In this document: positions 30,231 through 39,197 of the stretch, one piece after another
Position numbering within the stretch: the first letter of the stretch is position 1
How the letters are laid out: the number at the start of each line of letters is the position of its first letter
NCBI GenBank assembly: GCA_025363435.1
Contig: JANYDY010000062.1
Location: 1-54,127, forward strand
DNA: 54,127 bases
Reading direction: 5' to 3'
Source: Betaproteobacteria bacterium
GTDB taxonomy: Bacteria; Pseudomonadota; Gammaproteobacteria; Burkholderiales; SG8-41
Position numbers and translations under genes: made by a program
The notes under the pieces: generated by a model
Told to the model about the DNA's origin: nothing
The model's database searches: none
Seen by the model: the letters and a program-made list of their open reading frames with translations, nothing else

Positions 30231-30241
30231 AAATGCCCCTG

Positions 30242-30269
30242 AAAAAAAGCGCGGCGCTTGCCGCCGCGC
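30242..30269 (-). terminator. Rho-independent terminator of the 2-hydroxyacid dehydrogenase gene
   Basis: On the minus strand, an eight-base perfect GC stem (30249-30256 with 30262-30269), five-base loop, then seven T (complement of 30242-30248). It is ten bases past the dehydrogenase stop. Confidence 0.9.
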
Positions 30270-30279
30270 CCGGCGCGGC

Positions 30280-31254
30280 CTATTTTTTCAGCACTTCCGG
30301 ATTCAGCACATTGACCGGCTTGCCCGCCGCGTAGCCGAGGATGCTGTCGACGACGGTGCCGAAATAGCTTTCGTAGGTGCCCATTTCAACGTAGCCGAGA
30401 TGCGGCGTGCAGACTACATTCGCCATTTTCAGCAGCGGGTGATTGCCGCCGACCACCGGTTCGTCCTCGTAAACGTCGATCGCGCCGAAGCCCGGCCGGC
30501 CCTTTTTCAGCGCATCGACGAGGGCGCCATCGGCAATCAAACCGGCACGACTGGTATTCACCAGCAGCGCGGTCGGTTTCATTTGCGCGAGGTCCGCTGC
30601 GGTAACGATGCCGCGCGTCTCCTTGTTCAGCGGGATATGCAGGCACAACACGTCGGCGCCGGCGAAAAATGCTTCGCGGCTGGCCGGCACGTCGTAACCG
30701 AGTTCTTTGGCTTTCGCTTTCGAGGCGTCACGACCCCAGCAGGTGACTTTCATGCCGAAGGCCTTGCCGACCTGCGCGGTGACGCTGCCGATTTTGCCCA
30801 GCGCGTAAATGCCCAGCGTCTTGCCGTGGATGCCGGTGCCGACCGTGGTCTGCCAGACGCCCTGCTTTAACTGCTGCACTTCATGCGGAATGCTGCGCAA
30901 GCTCGCCAGTATCAAGCCCCAGGTCAGCTCCGCGGTTGCATTCGGCAGGCCGCCGCCGGCGGCGGCGACGATCATGCCCCTGTCCGTACAGGCGGCAAGA
31001 TCGATATGGCCGACGTTGCGGCCCGTGTTGCACAAGAGCTTCAGGCTCGCCGGCAGTTTCTCAACCAGCGCGCGCGGCAGCGGTGAGCGCTGTTGCGTCA
31101 TGATGAGAGCTTCATAGCCGTCGAGCCGGGCGGCGAATTTCGCCGCGTCTTTTTCCGTATCGCGGAAAACCTTGATCTCGTGCCCCTGCAGTTTGGTCGC
31201 GCAGGCGAGTTTGCGAAATGCATCCTGATAATCGTCGATTACAGCAATCTTCAT
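30280..31254 (-). CDS. D-2-hydroxyacid dehydrogenase family protein
   Basis: 324 residues. NAD-binding loop is [18 protein letters not shown]. The catalytic Arg is in VNTSRAGL, Glu in DVYEDEP and His in CTPHLGYVE. Members reduce 2-oxo acids or oxidise D-2-hydroxyacids; the closest known subfamily is not fixed by these motifs. It is a single-gene unit: it ends with its own terminator and its start faces the UXS gene across 129 bases. Confidence 0.93.
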   Translation of the reverse strand: MKIAVIDDYQDAFRKLACATKLQGHEIKVFRDTEKDAAKFAARLDGYEALIMTQQRSPLPRALVEKLPASLKLLCNTGRNVGHIDLAACTDRGMIVAAAGGGLPNATAELTWGLILASLRSIPHEVQQLKQGVWQTTVGTGIHGKTLGIYALGKIGSVTAQVGKAFGMKVTCWGRDASKAKAKELGYDVPASREAFFAGADVLCLHIPLNKETRGIVTAADLAQMKPTALLVNTSRAGLIADGALVDALKKGRPGFGAIDVYEDEPVVGGNHPLLKMANVVCTPHLGYVEMGTYESYFGTVVDSILGYAAGKPVNVLNPEVLKK

Positions 31255-31383
31255 GAGTTCATCTCCCCGAAAACCATATTATGCACCGACGCAGCAGTAC
31301 GCCGCAGGCCGGAGACGTACTGGCATGGCAGCGTCGTTGCCGATCCAATACAATGCGGCGACGGCAATCCTGAAAGACTGCGC

Positions 31384-32319
31384 GTGAAAAAAATCCTCGT
31401 CACCGGCGGCGCCGGCTTTCTCGGCTCGCACCTCTGCGAAAAACTGCTCGCACTCGGCAACGACGTGCTGTGTGCCGACAATTTTTTTACCGGTAACAAG
31501 CAAAACATCGCGCATCTCGCCGGCAAACCGTACTTCGAGCTGATGCGCCATGACATCACTTTTCCGCTCTACATTGAAGTCGACCGGATCTATAACCTCG
31601 CCTGCCCGGCCTCGCCGGTGCATTATCAGTTCGACCCGGTGCAAACCACCAAAACGTCGGTGCACGGCGCGATCAACATGCTGGGCCTGGCGAAACGCGT
31701 CAAGGCGCGGATTCTGCAGGCGTCAACATCAGAGGTCTATGGCGACCCTGAAGTGCATCCGCAAAAAGAAGACTACGTCGGTCACGTCAACCCGATCGGG
31801 CTGCGCAGCTGTTATGACGAAGGCAAACGCTGTGCCGAAACCCTATTTTTCGATTACCACCGCCAGCATGGCGTCGATATCAAAGTCGCGCGGATTTTCA
31901 ATACCTACGGCCCCAACATGCATCCGAACGACGGCCGCGTGGTGAGCAATTTCATTGTGCAGGCCTTGCGCGGCGAAAACATCACCATCTACGGCGACGG
32001 CACGCAGTCACGATCGTTCTGCTACGTTGATGACCTGATTGACGGCATGGTGCGCCTGATGGATGGCGACGACGGCTTCACCGGCCCGGTCAACCTCGGC
32101 AATCCGCAGGAAATTTCGATCGCTGCGCTGGCGGAGAAAATTCTGTCACTGACTGCATCGCGCTCGAAACTCGCCTTCAAGCCGGCAGTGGCCGACGATC
32201 CGAAACAGCGCTGCCCCGATATCAGCCTGGCGCGCAAACATCTCGACTGGCAGCCGCACACCGCGCTCGACGATGGTTTGCGCATCACCATCGATTATTT
32301 CCGGCGCCTGCTGGCGTAG
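31384..32319 (+). CDS. UDP-glucuronate decarboxylase (UDP-xylose synthase)
   Basis: 311 residues, GTG start at 31384. It is an extended SDR with [34 protein letters not shown] (catalytic Tyr and Lys) and [19 protein letters not shown]. The YDEGKR and [17 protein letters not shown] wording is that of UXS enzymes rather than UDP-glucose epimerases. It converts UDP-glucuronate to UDP-xylose for surface glycans. The TPR-glycosyltransferase-like gene converges on it, and no other xylose gene is adjacent. Confidence 0.88.
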   Translation: MKKILVTGGAGFLGSHLCEKLLALGNDVLCADNFFTGNKQNIAHLAGKPYFELMRHDITFPLYIEVDRIYNLACPASPVHYQFDPVQTTKTSVHGAINMLGLAKRVKARILQASTSEVYGDPEVHPQKEDYVGHVNPIGLRSCYDEGKRCAETLFFDYHRQHGVDIKVARIFNTYGPNMHPNDGRVVSNFIVQALRGENITIYGDGTQSRSFCYVDDLIDGMVRLMDGDDGFTGPVNLGNPQEISIAALAEKILSLTASRSKLAFKPAVADDPKQRCPDISLARKHLDWQPHTALDDGLRITIDYFRRLLA

Positions 32320-32334
32320 GCTGAAGCGGCGCCG

Positions 32335-33693
32335 TCACGCGCCGGTGGCGGCGTATTTGCGGTAGCGCGGATCCTGCAACAGGTGTTCGTAAGCATGGCC
32401 GATGTGCCACAGGCGATTCTTCGCAACATCGGGCGCCAGCCAGGCAATCGCCGGTTTGCGGGCAAAACGCCGCATCATCACCGGCACGCAATAAAGCGCG
32501 GTCTGATCAACCAGCCACGATTCAGGCTCGCGTTCGATCATGGCGAGCGTGTAGTTGCGCACCGCCAACAGGTATTGGATCGCCGCCGGCGTCGGATTGG
32601 CAACGATGATATTGGCGATGATGTCGAGCCAGGGCGAATCGATCGTCAGGCGCGGATTCAAGGCGAGATCGGCGCCGCCTGCCGCCGCAACGATATTTTC
32701 AAGACCGTCTTCAACAATGAAATCAACGTCGAGGCTGAGCACCGGCCGCGCGTACTGCTTTAACCAGTAGCCCATGTGCACGAGGCGCCCGCAGGCGTAA
32801 TAGGCTTTGCGCTGGCGCGGCCGCTCCTGCGGAAACGGACTCACTTCAGTTGTTGCAATGAAATTCGCCAGCCCGCAGCTGGCGACCAGGCTGCGCACTT
32901 CATCGACAATGGATTCGTCCGGATCGTAAATGTGCAGATGCAGGCTGCCGGCGCCCTGCGCACACTCGGCATAAGAACGCATGAAAGCAAATCCGTACTT
33001 GCGCACGTACGGCGGATTGCAGGAGATCAGCGTCACGTGGCCGCCGACATCGGCCGCTTTTACCGTTGCAAACGCGAGCTGCGGCGCCGGCAGGGTTCTG
33101 CCATCGGCGCGAACCGCGTCCCAGCTTGCGCGATCGAAAGCAGGCAGGCGCGGATAAGTAAATTTGCCGGCTATCTCTGCTGAACGCCGGAATGCGGCCT
33201 GCGCCTCGTCAAACCGGTCAAGACGGGCCAGCGTACTGCCGCGCCGGCTGTCGATCTGCACATCGCCCGGAGCAGTGCGTGCCGCCTCATCCAGTTCGAT
33301 CAACGCATCATCAAAACGCCGGCGCGCGTGCAGCACGCTGGCGATGCCGATTTTTGCCGCCGTAAACCCCGGCGCCAGCTCCAGCGTACCGCGCAAACAG
33401 TACTCGGCCTGATCGAGATCGCCGGTTTTCAAATAACAATTACCGAGATTGACCAGCGTCCACGGATCGACGCGGCTGCGCAATGCCTGATCAAAAAATG
33501 CGATGGCGTCCTGCCAGCGGTATTGCAACATCGCGATGCGGCCAAGTGTGGCCAGCGCATCAACGTCGCCGGGCAGGCCCGCAATGACCTGCTCGCACAG
33601 TTCGCGCGCACACAGGTATTCGCCGCGGCCGAGTTGCTGTTCCGCCTCGGCCAGCAATTGTTCCGGGCTCGAGTTTTTAATGCCTATATTCAT
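32335..33693 (-). CDS. TPR protein with C-terminal glycosyltransferase-like domain
   Basis: 452 residues, ATG at 33691-33693. Residues 10-175 form about five tetratricopeptide repeats (for example ALATLGRIAMLQYRWQDAIA, LVNLGNCYLKTGDLDQAEYC). Residues 200-452 resemble a nucleotide-sugar transferase: GHVTLISCNPPYVRKYGF, a DxD motif in VLSLDVDFIVEDG and SWLVDQTALYCV. No signal or membrane helix is seen, so it would act in the cytoplasm. Acceptor and donor are unknown; UDP-xylose from the convergent gene is a possible donor, by position only. Confidence 0.75.
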   Translation of the reverse strand: MNIGIKNSSPEQLLAEAEQQLGRGEYLCARELCEQVIAGLPGDVDALATLGRIAMLQYRWQDAIAFFDQALRSRVDPWTLVNLGNCYLKTGDLDQAEYCLRGTLELAPGFTAAKIGIASVLHARRRFDDALIELDEAARTAPGDVQIDSRRGSTLARLDRFDEAQAAFRRSAEIAGKFTYPRLPAFDRASWDAVRADGRTLPAPQLAFATVKAADVGGHVTLISCNPPYVRKYGFAFMRSYAECAQGAGSLHLHIYDPDESIVDEVRSLVASCGLANFIATTEVSPFPQERPRQRKAYYACGRLVHMGYWLKQYARPVLSLDVDFIVEDGLENIVAAAGGADLALNPRLTIDSPWLDIIANIIVANPTPAAIQYLLAVRNYTLAMIEREPESWLVDQTALYCVPVMMRRFARKPAIAWLAPDVAKNRLWHIGHAYEHLLQDPRYRKYAATGA

Positions 33694-33773
33694 GCGCGCG
33701 ATTATGACAGACTGGCCGCACCACCCGCTGCGGCATAGCCACACCAGTATCATTGCCCTAAAATCACGCTGCC

Positions 33774-35024
33774 ATGCCGTCACCCCTGCGCGCCCTGCGC
33801 CACCGCAATTTCGCTTGTTTCGTCGCCGGCCAGTCTTGCGCACTCGTCGGTTACTGGATACAGCAGATCGCAGTCGGCTGGCTGGTCTACCGCTTGACCG
33901 GCTCGGCAACGCTGCTGGGCGTGTTGAGTTTTGCCGCCAATGTGCCGATTCTGTTGCTGGCGCCGGTCGCCGGCATCTGGTCGGACCGCTTCAACCGCCA
34001 TCGCATGATGCTCGCCACGCAAGTGCTCGAGATGCTGCAGGCGATTGCGCTTGCGGTGCTTGCCTTCGGCGGCTGGATCGAGGTCTGGCACATCGTCGCG
34101 CTGACCGTCATGCTCGGGCTCTGCGTGGCGGTCGAATTGCCGGTGCGCCACGCCTATCTGCTCGAACTGATCGACGACAAGCAGGATCTGCCGAACGCAG
34201 TTGCCACCAATTCGCTGGTCGCCAATTGCGGCCGCCTGATCGGCCCTTCGGTGGCCGGCCTGTTGATTGCCAATTTTAGCGAGGCGGTCTGCTTTTTGAT
34301 TAATGCGCTGAGCTACGTCGCCGTGCTGGTGAGTTTTGCTTTTATCCGCGTAAGCCCGCAGCCCGTCGCTGCGTCACACCCGCCGGCGCTGCACGGCCTG
34401 AAGGAAGGCATCGTCTACGCGTGGCGCACGCTACCGATACGTCTGTTGCTGACGCTGCTGGCGCTGATCGCATTAACTGCAGCGCCGTACAGCACGCTGA
34501 TGCCGGCGGTGGTGCACGAAGCGTTCGACGGCAGCGCGCAAACGCTGGGCTTCCTCGTCGGTGCGGCCGGCTGCGGCGCCGTCTGCGCGACGCTGATGCT
34601 GGCGTCGCGCAGTAACGTGCGCGGGCTGCTGCGTTTCATCATCGCCGCAGCGCTGATTGCCGCGTGCGCGCTGATCGGGCTATCGCAATCGCGCTGGCTC
34701 GGGCTCTCGCTGGTACTGATGGCGGCGATCGGCGCCAGCATTCTGGTCACCTCGGTTTCGATCAACATGATCCTGCAGACCATCGTAGATGACGACAAAC
34801 GCGGCCGCGTGATGAGCCTCTATACCGTGGCATTTCTCGGCGTGGTGCCGCTGGGCGCACTGATCGCCGGCGTGCTTGCAGACTATATAGGCGCAACTCA
34901 AACATTTCTGGTCGGCGGCATTGTCTGTTTAAGCGGCGCGTTGTATCTTGCCCGCCAGTTGCCGCAGCTGCGCCGGCACATGCGCGAGACTTATGCGCGT
35001 CTCGGCATTGAAACCGCTTCGTGA
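33774..35024 (+). CDS. Major facilitator superfamily transporter (EntS-like, MFS_3)
   Basis: 416 residues with about twelve hydrophobic helices. Motif A between helices 2 and 3 is GIWSDRFNRHR, and the N-terminus (LRALRHRNFACFVAGQSCAL) is typical of MFS_3 exporters such as EntS. It is likely a proton-driven exporter at the inner membrane, with unknown substrate. No ribosome site is obvious at the ATG. The double-hotdog gene follows 22 bases later on the same strand. Confidence 0.9.
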   Translation: MPSPLRALRHRNFACFVAGQSCALVGYWIQQIAVGWLVYRLTGSATLLGVLSFAANVPILLLAPVAGIWSDRFNRHRMMLATQVLEMLQAIALAVLAFGGWIEVWHIVALTVMLGLCVAVELPVRHAYLLELIDDKQDLPNAVATNSLVANCGRLIGPSVAGLLIANFSEAVCFLINALSYVAVLVSFAFIRVSPQPVAASHPPALHGLKEGIVYAWRTLPIRLLLTLLALIALTAAPYSTLMPAVVHEAFDGSAQTLGFLVGAAGCGAVCATLMLASRSNVRGLLRFIIAAALIAACALIGLSQSRWLGLSLVLMAAIGASILVTSVSINMILQTIVDDDKRGRVMSLYTVAFLGVVPLGALIAGVLADYIGATQTFLVGGIVCLSGALYLARQLPQLRRHMRETYARLGIETAS

Positions 35025-35046
35025 TTGACCAGACCCGACCCGACCC

Positions 35047-36003
35047 ATGCCAAAACAAACGAACCTTCATCCCGACAACGACGCGATTCGCGCGCAACTG
35101 CTGCGCGGCATCGCCGGCAACCGCATTCCGGGCCTGCACTTTCCCGGTTATTTTCTCGACATCGCGCTGCCGCGCATCGACGGCGAAAGCGTCGCCATGT
35201 CGGTGGCGTGCACACCGTACACGCGCGACGCCGGCGGCATGGTCGATCTCACCGCACTGTGCCTGCTCGCCGACAGCTCGCTGGCAACCTCGACGCGCAA
35301 CCTGGTCGCTGCCGGCGCGCGGCTGGCGACGCTGCATTTGCAAATGCAATTTACGGGTTTGCCGATATCGGCCGATGTGCATTCGCTGGCGCGCTCAGGC
35401 GGCGTCTGTCACGACACCGCGGTGCGCCAGTTACACGCCACCGCCACCTTGAGCACTGCACAAGGCGTCGTCTGTCATGCCAGCGGCGAGTTCGCCGCGC
35501 TCGATCCGCCGCCCGGCGTCGAACTCGCACCGCTGCCGTGGCAACTCGCGACACCGCCGCAAGCGGTCGCGCTGAAGTCGCGCGAGCTGACCGCCGATGA
35601 AAAACCGTTGCTCAATGCCTGCAACAGCGCACTGCGCAAAGCCGCCGCACAGCCGGCCTTCATCCAGCACTTCTGGGGCAGTCTGCCGGTGAAAACCGCA
35701 GACGGCGCGCGCGCGCGTTTTGCCGTCGGCCCGCATCTGACTAATCGCGTCGGCCATGTGCAGGGCGGAATTTCCGTCGGCGTCGCGGCGCGCTGCGGTT
35801 GCGCCGCCGCACCGGAGGGGATGATGTTGTCGAACATCGCGGCCTGGTACATCAGCCCCGGCCGCGGCAAAATGCTGACGGTCAGGTCACGCGTCGTGCA
35901 TGCCGGTAAAACCATCGCTGTAGTGCGGACCGAAGTAAAAAACGACAGCGGTGCGCGCGTGCTTGAAGTCGTCACCCACCACGTGGCGCGCCGGCGCGCC
36001 TGA
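35047..36003 (+). CDS. Double-hotdog (thioesterase-like) protein
   Basis: 318 residues made of two hotdog domains. The first (about 20-155) has GGMVDLTALCLLADSSLATS. The second (about 190-315) has NRVGHVQGGISVGVAARCG and LTVRSRVVHAGKTIAVVRTEV, close to PaaI/acyl-CoA thioesterase folds. It may hydrolyse an acyl-CoA, but a dehydratase role is also possible for such fusions. It follows the MFS gene by 22 bases, suggesting a joint unit. Confidence 0.8.
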   Translation: MPKQTNLHPDNDAIRAQLLRGIAGNRIPGLHFPGYFLDIALPRIDGESVAMSVACTPYTRDAGGMVDLTALCLLADSSLATSTRNLVAAGARLATLHLQMQFTGLPISADVHSLARSGGVCHDTAVRQLHATATLSTAQGVVCHASGEFAALDPPPGVELAPLPWQLATPPQAVALKSRELTADEKPLLNACNSALRKAAAQPAFIQHFWGSLPVKTADGARARFAVGPHLTNRVGHVQGGISVGVAARCGCAAAPEGMMLSNIAAWYISPGRGKMLTVRSRVVHAGKTIAVVRTEVKNDSGARVLEVVTHHVARRRA

Positions 36004-36018
36004 CCGTGCAGTTGCGCG

Positions 36019-37005
36019 TCAGTCCGCGCGCGCGCCCGAGGCCTTGATGATTTTCGCCAGCTTGGCGTATTCCGCCTTGATGTAATCGTCAAAGGCCGCC
36101 GGCGTGCTGTAGATCGCTTCGACACCGAGATTGGCGAAACGCTCCTTGACGTCGGCGGTTTGCATCGCCTTGACGATTTCCGCATTGATCTTTCCGATCA
36201 CCGGTTTCAGCGTACCCGCCGGCACCAGAATGCCCCACCAGTTGTCGAGCGCAAATCCTGCAACACCCGCTTCGGCAACCGTCGGCAGTTCGGGCAATAA
36301 AGGTGTGCGCTTCGCACCGGTGACCGCCAGCGCGCGCAACTTGCCGCTCTTCACATGCGGCACCGCCGGCGGCGCGTCCGAAAATACCAGTTGCACCTGC
36401 CCGGCAATCAGATCGTTGACCGACAGCACGGTGCCTTTGTACGGCACATGCGTCATCGCCACACCGGTCAAGGTCTTGAACATCTCGCCGGCGAGATGTG
36501 CCGGCGAACCCGCGCCACCCGAACCAAAATTGAGTTTGCCCGGATTCGCTTTTGCGTAAGCAATCAGTTCCTGCACCGACTTTACCGGCAATGAAGGATT
36601 GACCACCAGCACATTCGGCCCCGCCGCCACCAGAGTGACACCGGCGAAATCGCGCAGCGAGTCGTAACCGAGTTTCGAATAAAGCGAAGGGTTGGCTGCG
36701 ATCGGCGTCATGTTGCCGACCAGCAAGGTGTAACCGTCGGCAGGCGATTTGGCCGCCAGTTCGCTGCCGATGCCTCCGTTGGCGCCGGCGCGGTTATCGA
36801 CGACGATCTGCTGTCCCCAGGCATCGAACAGTTTCAGACCGATGATGCGCGCGATGATGTCAGAAGTGCCGCCCGGCGGATAGGGCGCGATCATGCGCAC
36901 AGGTTTGGCCGGATAATTCAATTCGGCGCCACTCGCCGGTAAGACAACGCCGGTAAAAGCCAGTGCAGACAATACCAGTGCAATACCGGATTTCAATTGC
37001 GCCAT
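36019..37005 (-). CDS. Bug-family (TTT) substrate-binding protein
   Basis: 328 residues. GGGGAGG stands five bases before the ATG at 37003-37005, so I prefer it to the GTG one codon earlier. A signal peptide of about 28 residues ends at ASGAE. NYPAKPVRMIAPYPPGGTSD, VVDNRAGANGGIG, PADGYTLLVG and HVPYKGTVLS follow. The C-terminal KIIKASGARAD is the usual end. It is the last of three tandem receptors, 45 bases after the second. Confidence 0.93.
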   Translation of the reverse strand: MAQLKSGIALVLSALAFTGVVLPASGAELNYPAKPVRMIAPYPPGGTSDIIARIIGLKLFDAWGQQIVVDNRAGANGGIGSELAAKSPADGYTLLVGNMTPIAANPSLYSKLGYDSLRDFAGVTLVAAGPNVLVVNPSLPVKSVQELIAYAKANPGKLNFGSGGAGSPAHLAGEMFKTLTGVAMTHVPYKGTVLSVNDLIAGQVQLVFSDAPPAVPHVKSGKLRALAVTGAKRTPLLPELPTVAEAGVAGFALDNWWGILVPAGTLKPVIGKINAEIVKAMQTADVKERFANLGVEAIYSTPAAFDDYIKAEYAKLAKIIKASGARAD

Positions 37006-37050
37006 CACAACCTCCCCGTTGTATTCAATTATTTTATGGTGCCCAGCATA

Positions 37051-37995
37051 TCACTCGGCGCTGATGTTGGCCTCACGCACAACCTTCACCCACTGCGTAA
37101 TCTCGGATTTGATGAAGCCGCCGAAATACTCGGACGTGCTCGCCATCGGCTCGGCGCCTTCGCCGGCGAGTTTGTTGCCCACTTCAGGCGAACGCATGGT
37201 CGCCGTCAATTCGCGCTGCAGGCGCGCCACAATTTCCGGCGCCACCGCAGCCGGTGCCATCAAACCGAACCACGAAATCACGCGATAACCGGGCACGCCC
37301 GCTTCGTTGACGGTCGGCAATTCCGGCACGATGACCGAGCGCTTCTCGCCGCTCACCGCCAGTGCGCGCAGGCGTTTCGCCTTTACATACGGCAACGCCG
37401 CCGTGAGGTTTGAAAACATCACCTGCACCTGACCGCCGATCAGATCGGTCAACGCCGGTCCCGAACCTTTATACGGCACGTGCACCATTTCGATTTTGGC
37501 CATGCTGTTGAACAACGCACCGGCGAGATGGGTTGCATTGCCGTTGCCCGCCGAGGCGTAGTTGAGCTGGCCGCGGCGCGCGAGTGCGATCAATTCCTTC
37601 ACCGACTGCGCCGGCAGCGACGGATGGACCGCAACGCAATAGTGCCCGATCGTCAGCAAACTGACCGGCACGAAATCGCGCACGAGATCGTAATCAAGTT
37701 TCTTGTAAAGCCCGGTGTTGATCGCCTGCGCCGGCGTCGCCATGAACAGCGTATAACCGTCAGGTAACGCTTTGGCCGCAAGTTCGGCGCCGAGATTGCC
37801 GCCCGCACCGGCGCGATTGTCGACGACCACCTGCTGGCCAAGTTGCTCGGAAAATTTTTGCGCGATCACACGCGAAACAATATCAACCGCGCTGCCCGGC
37901 GACGACGCCGCAATCAGGCGCACCGGTTTGAACGGATAGCTCTGCGCCCATGCCAGCGCCGGCAGCAGCAACACCAATGCCGCAATCTGCTTCAT
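37051..37995 (-). CDS. Bug-family (TTT) substrate-binding protein
   Basis: 314 residues, ATG at 37993-37995 overlapping the stop of the previous receptor gene (ATGA). The short signal peptide is MKQIAALVLLLPALAWAQ. The pocket strand reads SYPFKPVRLIAASSPGSAVD, where the usual GGG is replaced by Gly-Ser-Ala, so the ligand may differ from its neighbours. VVDNRAGAGGNLG, LPDGYTLFMA and HVPYKGSGPA are standard. Coupled translation of two receptors with distinct pockets is notable. Confidence 0.93.
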   Translation of the reverse strand: MKQIAALVLLLPALAWAQSYPFKPVRLIAASSPGSAVDIVSRVIAQKFSEQLGQQVVVDNRAGAGGNLGAELAAKALPDGYTLFMATPAQAINTGLYKKLDYDLVRDFVPVSLLTIGHYCVAVHPSLPAQSVKELIALARRGQLNYASAGNGNATHLAGALFNSMAKIEMVHVPYKGSGPALTDLIGGQVQVMFSNLTAALPYVKAKRLRALAVSGEKRSVIVPELPTVNEAGVPGYRVISWFGLMAPAAVAPEIVARLQRELTATMRSPEVGNKLAGEGAEPMASTSEYFGGFIKSEITQWVKVVREANISAE

Positions 37996-38993
37996 TCGGC
38001 CTTGATGCCCGACGCCTTGACCACCTTGCTCCACTTCTCGATTTCGCTGCGCATATAGATAGCAAAGACTTCCGGCGTGCTGCCGATCAATTCAAAGCCG
38101 ACCGTTTCCAGCCGTTCTTTGACTTCGGGTATTTTCAGTACGCGCACGATTTCTGCGTTCAGGCGCGTAACGATCGGCTTGGGTGTGCCGGCAGGCGCGA
38201 GCACGCCGAACCACGACGTTGCCTCGAACTTCGGAAAACCGGACTCGGCAATCGTCGGCACCTCGGGTGTTGCCGGCGCACGCTTCGCACCGGTCGTTGC
38301 CAACGCACGCAACTTGCCGGTCTTTACATGCGGCAGCGTCGATGCCATGCCGCTGATCATCGACTGGATCTGGCCGCCGAGCAGGTCAATGATCGCCTGG
38401 CCGCTGCCTTTGTAAGGTACGTGCACCATGTCGATACCGGCCAGGCCGTTCAACAGTTCACCGGTCAGGTGACCGACGCTGGCAACGCTAGCCGAAGCGT
38501 AGTTCACTTTTTTCGGATTCGCTTTGACGTAGGCGACGAACTCCTGAAACGATTTCGCCGGTACTGTCGGATGCACGACCAGAATGTTGGAGGCGCCGGC
38601 GAGCAGCGTAACGGGCGCAAAATCCTTCAGCGCGTCGTACGGCATTTTTGCGTAGAGCGCCGGCCCGATGCCGAGATTGGCGATGTAGCCGAGGACCAGC
38701 GTGTAACCATCGGGCACCGCATGCGCGACCATTTCAGTGCCGATGTTGCCGTTGCCGCCGGAGCGGTTATCGACCACCATCTGCTGGCCGAGCGCATCCG
38801 ACAAACGTTGCGCCAGCGTGCGCGCTAGCGTGTCGGTGCTGCCGCCGGGCGAGAACGGCACGATAAAACGCACCGGACGTACAGGATAGGAAGTTTCTGC
38901 GGCGACCGCGGCCGTTGCGGCGCTCAGTACAAGCAACGCGGCGGCGATGCCGCAGCGCAGACGCTCAGCGTTTGGCAGCGCGATCGTCGGCAC
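37992..38993 (-). CDS. Bug-family (TTT) substrate-binding protein, start uncertain
   Basis: 333 residues if translation begins at GTG 38991-38993, which has GGGA eight bases upstream; this gives a 32-residue signal peptide ending AAVAAE. ATG codons at 39038 and 39044 are in frame but lie inside the small charged gene. After the signal come SYPVRPVRFIVPFSPGGSTD, VVDNRSGGNGNIG, VPDGYTLVLG and HVPYKGSGQA. It is the first of three tandem receptors and overlaps the small gene by 29 bases. Confidence 0.9.
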   Translation of the reverse strand: MPTIALPNAERLRCGIAAALLVLSAATAAVAAETSYPVRPVRFIVPFSPGGSTDTLARTLAQRLSDALGQQMVVDNRSGGNGNIGTEMVAHAVPDGYTLVLGYIANLGIGPALYAKMPYDALKDFAPVTLLAGASNILVVHPTVPAKSFQEFVAYVKANPKKVNYASASVASVGHLTGELLNGLAGIDMVHVPYKGSGQAIIDLLGGQIQSMISGMASTLPHVKTGKLRALATTGAKRAPATPEVPTIAESGFPKFEATSWFGVLAPAGTPKPIVTRLNAEIVRVLKIPEVKERLETVGFELIGSTPEVFAIYMRSEIEKWSKVVKASGIKAE

Positions 38994-39159
38994 GCCAGCG
39001 TTCCCAGGCAAAGCGCTGGTCGCGCTGTATGCTTTCATCCTCAAGCATCTTGCGCATCAGTGCGGTGACATCAGACTCGTACTGCTGCTTGCGTTTTTCA
39101 AACGGCCAGCGGTATCCGCGCGGGAATATCGGCGACTTGAGGATATCCTTGAATTTCAT
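38965..39159 (-). CDS. Small highly charged protein of unknown function
   Basis: 64 residues, ATG at 39157-39159 with GGAG about nine bases upstream. It starts MKFKDILKSPIFPRGYRWPF and continues as a single charged helix (YESDVTALMRKMLEDESIQR, RFAWERWRADDRAAKR). There is no signal or membrane segment. The YESDxT pattern faintly recalls DUF3460, but I cannot confirm this. It sits 38 bases after the DUF4340 gene and overlaps the receptor gene by 29 bases. The good ribosome site argues that it is real. Confidence 0.7.
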   Translation of the reverse strand: MKFKDILKSPIFPRGYRWPFEKRKQQYESDVTALMRKMLEDESIQRDQRFAWERWRADDRAAKR

Positions 39160-39197
39160 TGCCGGGCTCCGCGCTTTTGCGTGAATGAATGTCTATT

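Noticed and set aside
30202-30870. Plus-strand frame opposite the 2-hydroxyacid dehydrogenase
   Set aside because: It crosses the terminator and lies antisense to a gene with all catalytic residues.
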